From Asanoa hainanensis (GTDB taxonomy: Bacteria; Actinomycetota; Actinomycetes; Mycobacteriales; Micromonosporaceae), in contig NZ_FZPH01000002.1 of the NCBI RefSeq assembly GCF_900188485.1, positions 721,423 through 785,422 of the forward strand: 64,000 nt of DNA. Direction: 5' to 3'. Positions 30,160 through 39,183 of this stretch are shown here, one piece after another. The number at the start of each line of letters is the position of its first letter. Position 1 is the stretch's first letter. The notes under the pieces were generated by a model. It had not been told where the DNA came from. It saw only the letters and a program-made list of their open reading frames with translations, and searched no databases. Both the position numbers and the translations under genes were made by a program.

Positions 30160-32903
30160 CGGCTCTCCTTGCTCGCGTCGGGTTGGTCGAGCTCGGCGCC
30201 GGCCGTGCGGCCCCGCTGGACACCACGGTGGTAGGCGGACAGCAGGCCGCGGACCTCTTCCGGCGCGCGCTTGACGCCCTCCTTCGGACGGGTCTCGACG
30301 CCACCGGGCACGAGCTGCGCCTGGGGCACCCGCTTGGGCAGGCCGGACCGGGTGGTGCCGTCCGTCGCCGGTCGGGCGGCCCGGGTGGCCCGTTCCCAGC
30401 CGTCGTCGGCCGCGGTCCGCCACAGGTCGTCGTCGGCCGCCGGCGGCGCGGTCGGCCGGGCGGAGCTCGCGGGCGGCTGCGGCGGGACGGCGGGCGGCGT
30501 GGGCGCGGGAGCGGCCGGTGGGGGCGGGACGGGTGCCGTCGGGCGGGCGGCCGCTGGCGCGTAGTTGTCCGGCAGGTGCAGGATCTGCGTGGAGCTGTGG
30601 CCGTGTGACTGGAACCAGACGGCTTCCATCTCCCGGAAGATCGGCATTTCGGTGGTCGCCTCCCGGCTGGGCTCGGCGAGCAGCGCGGCCTCGCCGCCCG
30701 CGACAGGTGGGACGGGCGGTGCGGATGCGGTGCCGAACGCGGGCCGCTGTGGCAGCGAGACGTCCCACTGGGCCGGTGCGGCCGGTGGCTCGGCCAGGGT
30801 CGTCGCCGACGCGCGGTTGGCCCAAGCGCTGCCGCCGGGCGCGTGGCCGTTGCTGGCGGCCAGCGAGCCCACCTCCGCCGACGCCGGCACCCGCTTGCGG
30901 GGCAGCAGGGTCGGTGGGTGGCCGGCGTGCTGCGGCACGACCACGATCTCGGCCGGCAGCGTGACCAGGGCGACCGTGCCCTGGTCCAGCGTGCGGCGCA
31001 GCTCGACCTGGATCCGGTAGCGGGCCGCCAGGCGGGCGACGACCGCGAGGCCCATCAGCCGGAACGCCGACACGTCGACCGGTGACGGCGCCTGCAGCCG
31101 CTGGTTGAGCACCTCGATCTGGTCGTCGTCGAGGCCGAGGCCGCGGTCTTCGACCTGGACCACCACGTAGTCGCGGATGCGCCGGGCGTCGGCCACCACC
31201 ACGGTGTTCGGCGGCGAGAAGCGCGTGGCGTTGTCGAGCAGCTCCGAGAGGATCCGGACGACGTCGTTGACGGCCTTGGCGGACACGGAGATGTCCGGGT
31301 CGACCGTGCCGAACTCGATGCGGTTGTAGAACTCCACTTCGGACTGTGCGGCGCGCAGAGCGTCGATGAGCAACGCGTCCTCGCGGCGTGGTGGCGCGGT
31401 ATCGGCGCCGGCCAGCACCAACAGGTTCTCGTCGTTGCGCCGCATCCGGGTGGCCAGGTGGTCGAGCACGAACAGCTTGGCCAACCGCTTCGGGTCTTCC
31501 TCGCCGCGCTCGATCGAGTCGAGCTCGCCGATGATCCGGTCGACCAGGGTCTGGCTGCGGCGGGCCAGGGTGAGGAACATCGCGGAGACGCTGGTGCGCA
31601 GCGCGGCCTGCTCGGCCGCGATCCGGACCGCCTCGCGGTGCACCACGTTGAACGCGGCGGCGACCTCGCCCACCTCGTCGCGGTTGGTCAGGCGGATCGG
31701 GTCGCGTACCTCGTTGACGATCTCCTCGACGCCGCCCTCGCCGAGCTTCTCCAGCTCGCGCAGCCGGCCGACGGCCTCGGGCAGGCCGTGGTTGGCGACG
31801 GTGAGCGCGCCGTCCCGCAGCCGGAACAACGAGCGGTTGAGGGACCGGGCGATGACGATCGCGAGCAGCAGCGCGACCAGCAGCACCGTGAGCACCAGCG
31901 TGCCCTCGATGGTGGCCTGCCGCACCGCGGCGGCGCGCGCGTCGTCGGCCTGGCCGAGCAGGTCGCGCTCGAGGTTGGTCTCGGCGTAGCGCATCAGGTC
32001 GTTGACCGCGCCGATGGCCGGGCTGCCGACCGAGGCCGGGAAGGGCGCCACCTCGCCGACCGAGCGGGTCAGCTGGGCGGAGACCTGGTCGGCGAGCAGC
32101 GAGGCGTCGCCGGTGACGGTCCGGTCGACCGCACCGCGCTGGGCGGCCGAGGCCGAACCCGCGAACGCGGCGAACGCCTCCTGCTGGCTGGTCAGCGTCG
32201 CGACGAAGGCCGAGAACTGTTCCTGGCTCAGCCCGCCCGAGGACAGCGCGCCGAAGACCACCGCCTCCTCCTCAGCGGTGGCGGCCTTGGCCCGGGCGAA
32301 CGCGGCCATCGCGCGGAGGCTGTCCGCGAGGTCGCCCTCGCCGGACACCTGCCCGACCGCGTCGCCGTACGCCACCAGGTCGCCGAGCACGACGCCGTAG
32401 CGCAGGGTCGCCTCCGCGACCGACATCTGCCCGCGGGCCAGCGTCTCCTCGCGGATGCCGGCGAGCCCTTCCAGGTGGTCGTCGATGGCCGCCAGCCGGT
32501 CGCGCACCGAGCCCGGCAGGTCCGGCAGGTTGGCCCGGCGGGCCTGGTAGGTGGTCACGAGCGCGTCGGTGCTGCGCACCCGCAGGTTGTACGCGTCCGC
32601 CTTGGCCTCCGGCGCGGCCAGGAACGCGGCGGCGGCCATCCGCTCCTTGTGCAGGTTCTGCGTCAACGCCGAGACGTCGATCGAGAGCTCTGACAGGGAG
32701 CGGATGAGCGTCGCGTCGGAGGCCTGTCGGGAGACGTCGACCAGCCGGACCGCGGCGAGCGCGATCACGGCGACCAACGGCACCAGCAACAGGAGGCCGA
32801 GCTTCGAGCGGATGCGCGCGTCGGCGAGGCGCGGCAGCCCGCGCCGGTCCAGCCCAGGGGTCCTGGGGCTGCGCGTAGACAGCGTCATCCGTCCGGTGGT
32901 CAC
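30156..32903 (-). CDS. cvnA: Conservon nitrate/sulfonate-sensing-type histidine kinase
   Basis: A 915-residue membrane sensor. TM1 (residues about 34-54, LGLLLLVPLVAVIALAAVRLV), an extracytoplasmic NIT-type helical sensor (to about 330), TM2 (about 335-355, TLVLTVLLVALLLAIVIA), a HAMP segment, then an HATPase_c domain (ELLDNATRFSPPN N-box; DRGLGLDDDQ G1-box). As usual in CvnA, no clear phospho-acceptor H-box is seen before the ATPase domain. The last 220 residues are Pro/Ala-rich. GTG 32903 has GGAGG 7 nt upstream; the frame to 33179 is unlikely coding. A binding-protein gene is divergent 396 bp away. Confidence 0.93.
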   Translation of the reverse strand: MTTGRMTLSTRSPRTPGLDRRGLPRLADARIRSKLGLLLLVPLVAVIALAAVRLVDVSRQASDATLIRSLSELSIDVSALTQNLHKERMAAAAFLAAPEAKADAYNLRVRSTDALVTTYQARRANLPDLPGSVRDRLAAIDDHLEGLAGIREETLARGQMSVAEATLRYGVVLGDLVAYGDAVGQVSGEGDLADSLRAMAAFARAKAATAEEEAVVFGALSSGGLSQEQFSAFVATLTSQQEAFAAFAGSASAAQRGAVDRTVTGDASLLADQVSAQLTRSVGEVAPFPASVGSPAIGAVNDLMRYAETNLERDLLGQADDARAAAVRQATIEGTLVLTVLLVALLLAIVIARSLNRSLFRLRDGALTVANHGLPEAVGRLRELEKLGEGGVEEIVNEVRDPIRLTNRDEVGEVAAAFNVVHREAVRIAAEQAALRTSVSAMFLTLARRSQTLVDRIIGELDSIERGEEDPKRLAKLFVLDHLATRMRRNDENLLVLAGADTAPPRREDALLIDALRAAQSEVEFYNRIEFGTVDPDISVSAKAVNDVVRILSELLDNATRFSPPNTVVVADARRIRDYVVVQVEDRGLGLDDDQIEVLNQRLQAPSPVDVSAFRLMGLAVVARLAARYRIQVELRRTLDQGTVALVTLPAEIVVVPQHAGHPPTLLPRKRVPASAEVGSLAASNGHAPGGSAWANRASATTLAEPPAAPAQWDVSLPQRPAFGTASAPPVPPVAGGEAALLAEPSREATTEMPIFREMEAVWFQSHGHSSTQILHLPDNYAPAAARPTAPVPPPPAAPAPTPPAVPPQPPASSARPTAPPAADDDLWRTAADDGWERATRAARPATDGTTRSGLPKRVPQAQLVPGGVETRPKEGVKRAPEEVRGLLSAYHRGVQRGRTAGAELDQPDASKESR

Positions 32904-33299
32904 GCCATCGCCTCCGTGGTGGGTTACGTGGCGGGTCCGCCACCGGTCGTCACGGCGCCCCCGCGGCTCACGCGGCACGGCGGCGATTTCATCAGTTTCT
33001 GAGGGTGTACGGAAGGGGGATGGGGGTAGCAAACGGTCGTCGCGTGCACAACAGACAGTCGGCGCCTCAACCTGTCCTTTCGGACAACGCGCTGAGCTGC
33101 TTGGTCGCGATCTCCGTGTCTGTCTGAGCACGGAAAGTAATGTCCATTGTGCGGACGGATATCTCACGCATTGAGACAATCAGATATGGGAATTCTTCAG
33201 CTTGACCAGAGCTGATGAGCTTGGCAAGGTTTCTCAACGCTTGCCGACCGCTGCCGGTCGTTGTCTCTCCACTGAGGAACACCGTCCAGGAGGCATCCC
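32904..33299. other. Divergent intergenic region, conservon / binding protein
   Basis: About 400 bp carrying the promoters of cvnA (minus) and the ABC binding protein (plus). It contains lower-GC patches around 33125-33210. A 71-codon minus-strand frame at 33067-33282 has no convincing ribosome-binding site or known product and is not called. No clear operator is seen. Confidence 0.5.
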
Positions 33300-34502
33300 G
33301 TGACGTCCGTCAATTCCTTGACCCGCTCGCTCGCCGTCATCACCGCGACGGCGCTCGCCGTGACCGTGGCCGGCTGCGGTGGAGACGACGACGCCGGCGC
33401 GGTCGCGTCGGGCGGCCCGATCGTGGTCGCCGCGGACCTCGAGCTCTCCGGCGCCGACGCGGCCGCCGGGCAGGCCTTCCAGCGGGCGCTGGAGCTGCGG
33501 GTCGACCAGCTCAACGGCTCCGGGCTGGCCGGCGGCCGCACCATCAAGCTGGTGGTCAAGGACAACCGCTCGGACCCCGGTGAGAGCCTGCGCAACATCC
33601 AGGACTTCAGCGCCGACCGGGCGGTCAGCGCGATCATCATGGGCGCCTGCGCACCCTGCGCGGTCAACGCCGCCCGGACGCTCAACGACAAGGCCATCCC
33701 GGCCATCTCGCTCGCCGCCGCGGGCGCGGTGGCCAGCCCGGTCGCCGAACGGCGCTTCATGTTCAAGCTCGGCCCCAACGCCAACGACAACGCGGCCGCG
33801 CTCGCCGCCGAGCTGAGCCGGACGCCCGCGCTGCGCAAGGTCGGCCTGCTCTACACCGCCGACGGCTATGGCGCCGAAGGGGCTACGGCCCTCGACCGCG
33901 AGCTGGGCAAGGTCGGGCTGAAGCTGGCGGCCAAGACCGAGGTGAAGCCGACCGAGGACAACCTCGACGACCCCATCGAGCAGCTCGTCGCCGACGCGCC
34001 GGACGGGATCCTGGTGTGGACCGGCGCCGAGCAGGCCGTGAAGGCCGCCTCGGCGGCCGCCGAGGCCGAATACCAGGGCCGGCTGTTCCTCGACGCCGCC
34101 GCGGCCGGTGACCTGTTCCTCGGTGGCCGCGACGGCTCGACGCCGGACGGCACGACGATGGTGTTCACCCAGACGATGGTGATCGACGACGTCATCGCGA
34201 CGACGCCCGCGAAGGCCGCCCGCAAGCAGTGGTTCCGGGACTACACCGCCCGCTGGGGCAGCTACTACGGCATCGCCTCGTTCGCCGCCGACGCCCTGCA
34301 GCTCGTCACGGACGCGACGCTGCGGGCCGACGCCGACCCGGCGACGCCCGACCGGTCGGCGATCCGCGACCAGATCGAGATGTCGCAGATGGACGGTCTC
34401 TCCGGGCCGATCCGGCTCACCCCGGACAACCACTCGGGCCTGATGCGCCAGTCGCTGACGATGCTGGTCGCCCGCGGCGGCCGCTGGCGCCTGGCCGGCT
34501 AG
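33300..34502 (+). CDS. Branched-chain-amino-acid-type ABC substrate-binding protein
   Basis: A 400-residue periplasmic-binding-protein type I (Leu/Ile/Val-binding family) lipoprotein: lipobox TVAGC near residue 26 and then IVVAADLELSGADAAAGQAFQRALELRVDQLNGSG, NRSDPGESLRNIQDF, and the hinge-type KVGLLYTADGYGAEGATAL. GTG 33300 follows AGGAGG. No cognate permease or ATPase genes flank it, so it is an orphan receptor. Its divergence from the conservon kinase raises the idea that it feeds ligand to that sensor. It overlaps the ABC permease on the other strand by CTAG. Confidence 0.9.
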   Translation: MTSVNSLTRSLAVITATALAVTVAGCGGDDDAGAVASGGPIVVAADLELSGADAAAGQAFQRALELRVDQLNGSGLAGGRTIKLVVKDNRSDPGESLRNIQDFSADRAVSAIIMGACAPCAVNAARTLNDKAIPAISLAAAGAVASPVAERRFMFKLGPNANDNAAALAAELSRTPALRKVGLLYTADGYGAEGATALDRELGKVGLKLAAKTEVKPTEDNLDDPIEQLVADAPDGILVWTGAEQAVKAASAAAEAEYQGRLFLDAAAAGDLFLGGRDGSTPDGTTMVFTQTMVIDDVIATTPAKAARKQWFRDYTARWGSYYGIASFAADALQLVTDATLRADADPATPDRSAIRDQIEMSQMDGLSGPIRLTPDNHSGLMRQSLTMLVARGGRWRLAG

Positions 34503-35299
34503 CCCGTGGTGGCTTTCACCCAGGGCACAGTGACCCGCTCGATGGCGACGAGCGCGTAGAACAGGACGATGCTCATCAGCGAGAGCAGGGCCACGCAGGC
34601 GAAGGCCAGCGCGGTGTTGCCGCTGCCGCCGGACGAGCTGATCAGGTAGCCGAGACCGGCGTCGGACGCGAACAGCTCACCGACGACGGCACCGACCAGA
34701 GCCAGCGGCAGGGCGACTTTGAGTCCGACGAAGATCTGGGGCAGCGCGGCCGGGAAACGGATCTTCACGAAGGTCTGCACGCGGGACGCGTCCAGGGAGC
34801 GGGTGAGCTCGACGAGGTCGGCCGGCGTGCTGCTCAGCCCGGCGGCGGTGGCCAGGGTGATCGGGAAGAAGCAGAACAACACGGCCATGACGATCTTCGG
34901 CGCGCTGTCGAATCCGAACCAGACGATCAGCAGCGGGACGATTGCCACCTTCGGCGCGGCGTTGAGGGCGACCAGCATCGGGTAGACCGCCCGCTCGACG
35001 GTCCGCGAGCCGGCGATCAGCGCGCCGATCAGCACGCCGGCGACGACCGAGATGCCGTAGCCCGCGACGGTCTCCCAGAGCGTCACCTTGGCCTCGGCGA
35101 ACAGGTCACCGGGCATGTCGGCGAACACCCGGAGCACCTCGAGCGGGGTCGGCACGAGGTAGGGCTGGATCTCGAAGGCCACCACGGCCAGCCACCACAA
35201 CGCGACGGCGGCCAGCGTGCCGGCCACGGGGATGGCGACCGCGAGCACCCGCCCGCCGCTCGCGGGACGGGCGAGGTCGGGCGGAGTGCTCGCGGTCAT
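34499..35299 (-). CDS. ABC transporter permease, nitrate/sulfonate/thiamine-precursor type
   Basis: A 266-residue permease with six helices (SsuC/TauC/ThiX family). The conserved cytoplasmic loop that docks the ATPase is visible in RSLDASRVQTFVKIRFPAALPQIFVGLKVALPLALVGAVVGEL (EAA-like, around residue 175). It lies 19 bp downstream of the binding-protein gene and forms a two-gene unit with it. The matching ATPase lies on the opposite strand beyond it. Confidence 0.92.
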   Translation of the reverse strand: MTASTPPDLARPASGGRVLAVAIPVAGTLAAVALWWLAVVAFEIQPYLVPTPLEVLRVFADMPGDLFAEAKVTLWETVAGYGISVVAGVLIGALIAGSRTVERAVYPMLVALNAAPKVAIVPLLIVWFGFDSAPKIVMAVLFCFFPITLATAAGLSSTPADLVELTRSLDASRVQTFVKIRFPAALPQIFVGLKVALPLALVGAVVGELFASDAGLGYLISSSGGSGNTALAFACVALLSLMSIVLFYALVAIERVTVPWVKATTG

Positions 35300-35318
35300 C
35301 GTGGCTCCACAGTGGTTG

Positions 35319-36356
35319 TCAGGCGGAGGGCTTGGGGATCAGGTCGAACGAGATCACGTCTTCCGGCTTGAGGCCGTCCGGAATCGCGCCGGCGCCCTGG
35401 AGGATCGCGATGCTGCGGGCGGCGCGGGCCTGGTCGATCTGGCCGAGACCGGTGCCGAGGTCGACGTACGGTCGCATCAGCGTCATCTCCGCGGCGGCGA
35501 CCGGCGCCGGCTGGGTCTTCTCGAACTTGGCGTAGATCTGGCCCGCTTCCTGCGGGTTGCTGATCGTGTCCGAGAGCCCCTTGAGCAGCGCGGTCATGAA
35601 CCGCTTGACCTGGTCCGGCTTCTCCTGGGCGGTCTTCTTCGAGACACCGATGGCGCCACCGAACAGGTCGGTGATCACGTCGGTGTACGGGAGCACGACC
35701 GCCTTCTTGCCGCCGGCCGCCCGCTCCACGCCCGGCTTGCCGACCGGGAACTGGGTGATCACGTCGACCTTCTTGGAGGCCAGCAGTTGCGGCTGCTGCT
35801 GCGGCGCGACGTTCTGGAACTTCACCTTCGCCGCGTCGATGCCGGCGAGCCGGGCGTACGTCGGGAACAGCACCTGGTTGACCGAGCCGGGCTGCGCGCC
35901 GATCGTCTTGTTCTCCAGGTCGCGCGGCGTGCTGATGCCGCTCTCCTCCAGCGCCATCAGCGCGGTCAGCGAACGCTGCTGCACGGCGCCGACGATGGTG
36001 AAGTCGTTGATGCCGCCGGGGCGGCCGTACTCCAGGAACGCGCCGGTCAGGTCGATCGAGGCGTACTGGACGGCGCCGGAGCTGAGCGCCTTGAGGTTGC
36101 CGTTGGTGCCGACGCCGGGCTTGACCTCGACGTCCAGGCCGGCCTCGCGGAAGTAGCCCTTGTCGATGGCGGCGTAGACATAGGACTCACGGCCGAAGAG
36201 GCCGAAGCCGCTCATGTAGACCACCTTGTCCAGTGGCTTGTCAGCGGCGTTCTGGGTGTTGCTGGCGGGCGCTTTGTCGTCGGAGCCGGAGCAGGCGGCC
36301 ATGGTCAGCAGCAACGCCGCTGCACCCACGGCGGCAACCGCGCGGAGGGTTCGCAT
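35319..36356 (-). CDS. ABC transporter substrate-binding protein, NMT1/THI5-like
   Basis: A 345-residue lipoprotein binding protein: lipobox LTMAAC near residue 21, then VVYMSGFGLFGRESYVYAAIDKGYFREAGLDVEVKPGVG, the typical opening of NMT1/SsuA-like proteins, with GAQPGSVNQVLFPTYARLAG. Such proteins bind sulfonates, pyrimidines (thiamine precursors) or similar small molecules; the ligand is not determined. ATG 36356 is preceded by AAAGGGA at 9 nt; ATGs at 36380 and 36398 are in frame but lack a signal-like start. Confidence 0.9.
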   Translation of the reverse strand: MRTLRAVAAVGAAALLLTMAACSGSDDKAPASNTQNAADKPLDKVVYMSGFGLFGRESYVYAAIDKGYFREAGLDVEVKPGVGTNGNLKALSSGAVQYASIDLTGAFLEYGRPGGINDFTIVGAVQQRSLTALMALEESGISTPRDLENKTIGAQPGSVNQVLFPTYARLAGIDAAKVKFQNVAPQQQPQLLASKKVDVITQFPVGKPGVERAAGGKKAVVLPYTDVITDLFGGAIGVSKKTAQEKPDQVKRFMTALLKGLSDTISNPQEAGQIYAKFEKTQPAPVAAAEMTLMRPYVDLGTGLGQIDQARAARSIAILQGAGAIPDGLKPEDVISFDLIPKPSA

Positions 36357-36496
36357 AACGGGAGGTCCCTTTCGTGGCATCGAAGGATTGACACACATTG
36401 GGCGGGGGACGACGCATCACCCTAGGGGAAACCCGGCGTTTGGCAACAGCCCGCACACCTATCCATCCGAGGCACGAAAGGGATAACCTGGCGTCG

Positions 36497-37408
36497 ATGT
36501 TTCTCCGGATCTTCGCCTCCACCAAGGGCGGCACGAGCTACGCGGACATCCTCGGCCTGGCAAGACATGCCGAGGCCTGCGGCTTCGACGGGTTCTTCCG
36601 TCCCGATCACTACCTGCCGCTCGGCGGGCCACCCGACCACACCCCGACCGACGTCTGGACCACAGTGGCCGGTCTGGCCCGCGACACCACGCGGATCCGG
36701 CTCGGCTCGTTGATGAGCGCGGCGACGTTCCGGTCGCCGGGCGCCTTGGCGGTCGCGGTGAGCCAGGTCGACGAGATGAGCGCGGGGCGCGTGGAGCTCG
36801 GGCTCGGCACCGGCTGGTACGAGGCGGAGCACGCCGCGTTCGGCCTCCCGCTGCCGCCGCTCGGCGAGCGGTTCGAGCGGCTCGAGGAACAGCTCGCGAT
36901 CGTCACCGGGCTGTGGACCGCGCCGGACCGGTTCGACCACGCCGGCAGGCACTACACGCTGGCCGGAGCCCCGGGCCTGCACACCACCCAGCGGCCGCAT
37001 CCGCCCGTGATCGTCGGCGGCAAGGGGCCGCGCCGCACCCCGCGGCTGGCCGCGCGCTACGCCGACGAATACAACGTCCAGTTCGCCAGTCCCACCGACA
37101 CCAAGGAGCTGTTCAACCGGCTCGACGCCGAGTCGGCGAAGCTGGGCCGGGCGGTGCGGCGCTCGGTGTGCGTGTCCGTGGCGTGCGGTCGCGACGCCGC
37201 GGCGGTCGAGCGGCGGGCGGCCATCCTGCGCCCGCCGGTGCGGGCGGCCGCGTCCGGCGCGTACGGCTCGGTGGACGAGGTCGTCGACTATCTCGGCCAG
37301 TTCGCCGCGCTCGGCGCCGAGCGGGCCTACCTGCGGATCACCGACCTGGCCGACCTCGACCACCTCGACCTCATCGCGTCCGAGGTGCTGCCGCAGGTGG
37401 CCGGATGA
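36497..37408 (+). CDS. LLM-class F420-dependent oxidoreductase
   Basis: A 303-residue bacterial-luciferase-like (LLM) TIM-barrel protein. It starts FLRIFASTKGGTSYADILGLARHAEACGFDGFFRPDHYLPLG, has RIRLGSLMSAATFRSPGALAVAVSQVDEMSAGRVELGLGTGWYEAEHAAFG, and PPVIVGGKGPRRTPRLAARYADEYNV. These motifs fit F420-dependent members (FGD-like). Its stop overlaps the ATPase start (ATGA), so oxidation of the imported substrate is the simplest model. The ATG at 36497 has only a weak ribosome-binding site. Confidence 0.9.
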   Translation: MFLRIFASTKGGTSYADILGLARHAEACGFDGFFRPDHYLPLGGPPDHTPTDVWTTVAGLARDTTRIRLGSLMSAATFRSPGALAVAVSQVDEMSAGRVELGLGTGWYEAEHAAFGLPLPPLGERFERLEEQLAIVTGLWTAPDRFDHAGRHYTLAGAPGLHTTQRPHPPVIVGGKGPRRTPRLAARYADEYNVQFASPTDTKELFNRLDAESAKLGRAVRRSVCVSVACGRDAAAVERRAAILRPPVRAAASGAYGSVDEVVDYLGQFAALGAERAYLRITDLADLDHLDLIASEVLPQVAG

Positions 37409-38172
37409 TCCAGCTCTTCGGGGTCTCGCAGGTGTTCACGGGCCGCTCCGGCTCGGTCGAGGCGCTGCGCGACATCGACCTGAAGATCGAGGAGGGCGAG
37501 TTCGTCGCGGTGGTCGGCCGGTCGGGCTGCGGCAAGTCCACGCTGCTGCGCCTGGTCGCCGGGCTGCTTCCGCCGACCAGCGGCGAGATCCAGGTCGGCG
37601 ACGAGCGGGTCACCAAGCCCCGGCAGGACATCGCGATGCTCTTCCAGCGCCCGGCCTTGCTGCCGTGGCGCAGCGTGCTCGACAACGTGCTCCTGCCCGC
37701 GGAGATCTTCAAGCTGGGCCGGGCGGCGTTGCGGGAGCGGGCGCTCGCCCTGCTGGAGATGGTCGGGCTGGCAGGCTTCGAGAGGCGGTTGCCGCACGAG
37801 TTGTCGGGCGGCATGCAACAGCGGGTGGCGCTGTGCCGTTCGTTGCTGTCGGGCCCGCGCGTGCTGCTGATGGACGAGCCGTTCTCGGCTCTCGACGCGC
37901 TCACCCGTGAAGACCTCTCCACAGAACTCCAGCGCATCCACATGGAAAACAAAGCAACCATCATGTTCGTCACGCACTCGATAGACGAGGCCGTCCTCCT
38001 CGCCGACCGCGTGGTCGTCCTGAGCCCCCGCCCAGGCCAGATAGTGGATGTCCTGAACATCGACATCCCACGCCCGCGTTCGCTGGGCCGCACAGCTCAA
38101 CTGGACCAGGTCATGGCGGCTCGCGCGGAGCTCCACGACCTGCTGATGCGCCGGGAGCCCGCGCGAGCCTAG
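37405..38172 (+). CDS. ABC transporter ATP-binding protein, nitrate/sulfonate type
   Basis: A 255-residue ATPase. Walker A GRSGCGKSTLLR near residue 39, Q-loop AMLFQRPALLPW, signature LSGGMQQRVAL, Walker B RVLLMDEPFSALD and H-loop FVTHSIDEA. It has the close features of SsuB/TauB proteins and is the missing part of the transporter on the other strand (permease 34499-35299, binding protein 35319-36356). It overlaps the LLM oxidoreductase gene by ATGA and ends 8 bp from the convergent snapalysin gene. Confidence 0.95.
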   Translation: MIQLFGVSQVFTGRSGSVEALRDIDLKIEEGEFVAVVGRSGCGKSTLLRLVAGLLPPTSGEIQVGDERVTKPRQDIAMLFQRPALLPWRSVLDNVLLPAEIFKLGRAALRERALALLEMVGLAGFERRLPHELSGGMQQRVALCRSLLSGPRVLLMDEPFSALDALTREDLSTELQRIHMENKATIMFVTHSIDEAVLLADRVVVLSPRPGQIVDVLNIDIPRPRSLGRTAQLDQVMAARAELHDLLMRREPARA

Positions 38173-38179
38173 CCGACGG

Positions 38180-38719
38180 TCAGGCGGTCGGTTGCCAGAC
38201 GAACTGTTGGGCCGGCACTGAGGTCAGTGAACGGAAGCGGTTGTTGACCGTGGCCGCCTCGGTGCTGTTCGGGAACGCGTTGGTGCAGGAGACGGGCGCG
38301 CTGCTGCCGGACATGAGGTCGGCGCACAAACCGGTCCTGCGGTCCGGGAGGCCGAGGATGTGGCCGAACTCGTGTGTGGAGATGCGCGGCTGGTAGTAGC
38401 CCTGGTTGACGGCCTGGCGGCCCATGTACCAGTAGCCGTTGCCGAGCGACGTCGTGTAGGTGCGCGGCCAGCCGTTGTCGGCGTAGACCCGGATGTTGGG
38501 CGTGCGGCCGGCGGGCACGGGCTCCAGGCGCACGTTGGTCACGCGGCTGTTCCAGTTCGCCGCGCCCTGGCGCACCACGGCCACGAACTCCTGGGACTGG
38601 CTGGCGTCGTAGTAGAGCACCCGGACGGCGGCCTGGGCGACGCCGGCCGATGCGAGCTGCACACCGACGAGCGCGACGGCTGTCAGGACGAGGGCGGAGA
38701 GTCTGCGGCGTAGGGCCAT
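38180..38719 (-). CDS. Secreted snapalysin-type zinc protease (M7)
   Basis: A 179-residue secreted protease: signal peptide cleaved after AQA (residue 30), then the M7 catalytic domain with no propeptide. HEFGHILGLPD at residues 116-126 is the zinc motif with the third ligand Asp126, the hallmark of snapalysin; a Cys pair near CADLMSG and SCTN and the Met in DLMS form the Met-turn. It degrades extracellular proteins, typically in Streptomyces milk-clotting enzymes. GAGGAGG precedes ATG 38719. No LysR-type activator gene, often found beside snapalysin genes, is next to it. Confidence 0.93.
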   Translation of the reverse strand: MALRRRLSALVLTAVALVGVQLASAGVAQAAVRVLYYDASQSQEFVAVVRQGAANWNSRVTNVRLEPVPAGRTPNIRVYADNGWPRTYTTSLGNGYWYMGRQAVNQGYYQPRISTHEFGHILGLPDRRTGLCADLMSGSSAPVSCTNAFPNSTEAATVNNRFRSLTSVPAQQFVWQPTA

Positions 38720-38931
38720 CGGGGGGCCTCCTCGTGGGAGCGGAAGGGATGGGGTGTCGGCCCATCCTATCGAGCTGCATCGATCCGATGGTCATCCCGA
38801 CGGGCACCTACCGCCGGGCGATGGTAGGGCGGGCACTACCCCTGGTTGGGGTACCTGTGGCAGTGACCCGGCGTGCTCGGATCGGAAGAGTGGTGGTCGA
38901 TGGTTCCGTGCGTTCGACTGGGGGAGCGGTG

Positions 38932-39096
38932 ATGGGTGCACGATCCACAGTGGGCATGAGGATGGCGGGCCTGCTGCTGCTGGCGCTGTTGGGGATGACC
39001 GCCGGTGGGGTGCTGGGGCGGCTGCCGGCGTTGGCGGACTACTCGCCGGTGCCGGTGCTGCCGGTCGTGGAGTGGGCGGTCGGCGGGGGTCGGTAG
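38932..39096 (+). CDS. Small membrane or secreted protein
   Basis: A 54-residue reading frame starting ATG after GGGGGAGCGG. The product has a single hydrophobic helix (MAGLLLLALLGMTAGGVLG) after a short Arg-containing N-terminus and a Pro/Val tail ending WAVGGGR. Possibly a signal-anchored small protein. No homologue is recognised; coding is supported by the ribosome-binding site and the helix only. Confidence 0.5.
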   Translation: MGARSTVGMRMAGLLLLALLGMTAGGVLGRLPALADYSPVPVLPVVEWAVGGGR

Positions 39097-39183
39097 GGCC
39101 GCGGGGTCTCCGTGACATTTAGGGCATAAGCCGCGTTATTGAATGCGGGCCGGTGCCCCTGCCCTGAACCCACGGAGGCTTTG

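Noticed and set aside
33067..33282. 71-codon minus-strand open frame upstream of the conservon
   Set aside because: No recognisable product and no clear ribosome-binding site; lies where promoters are expected.
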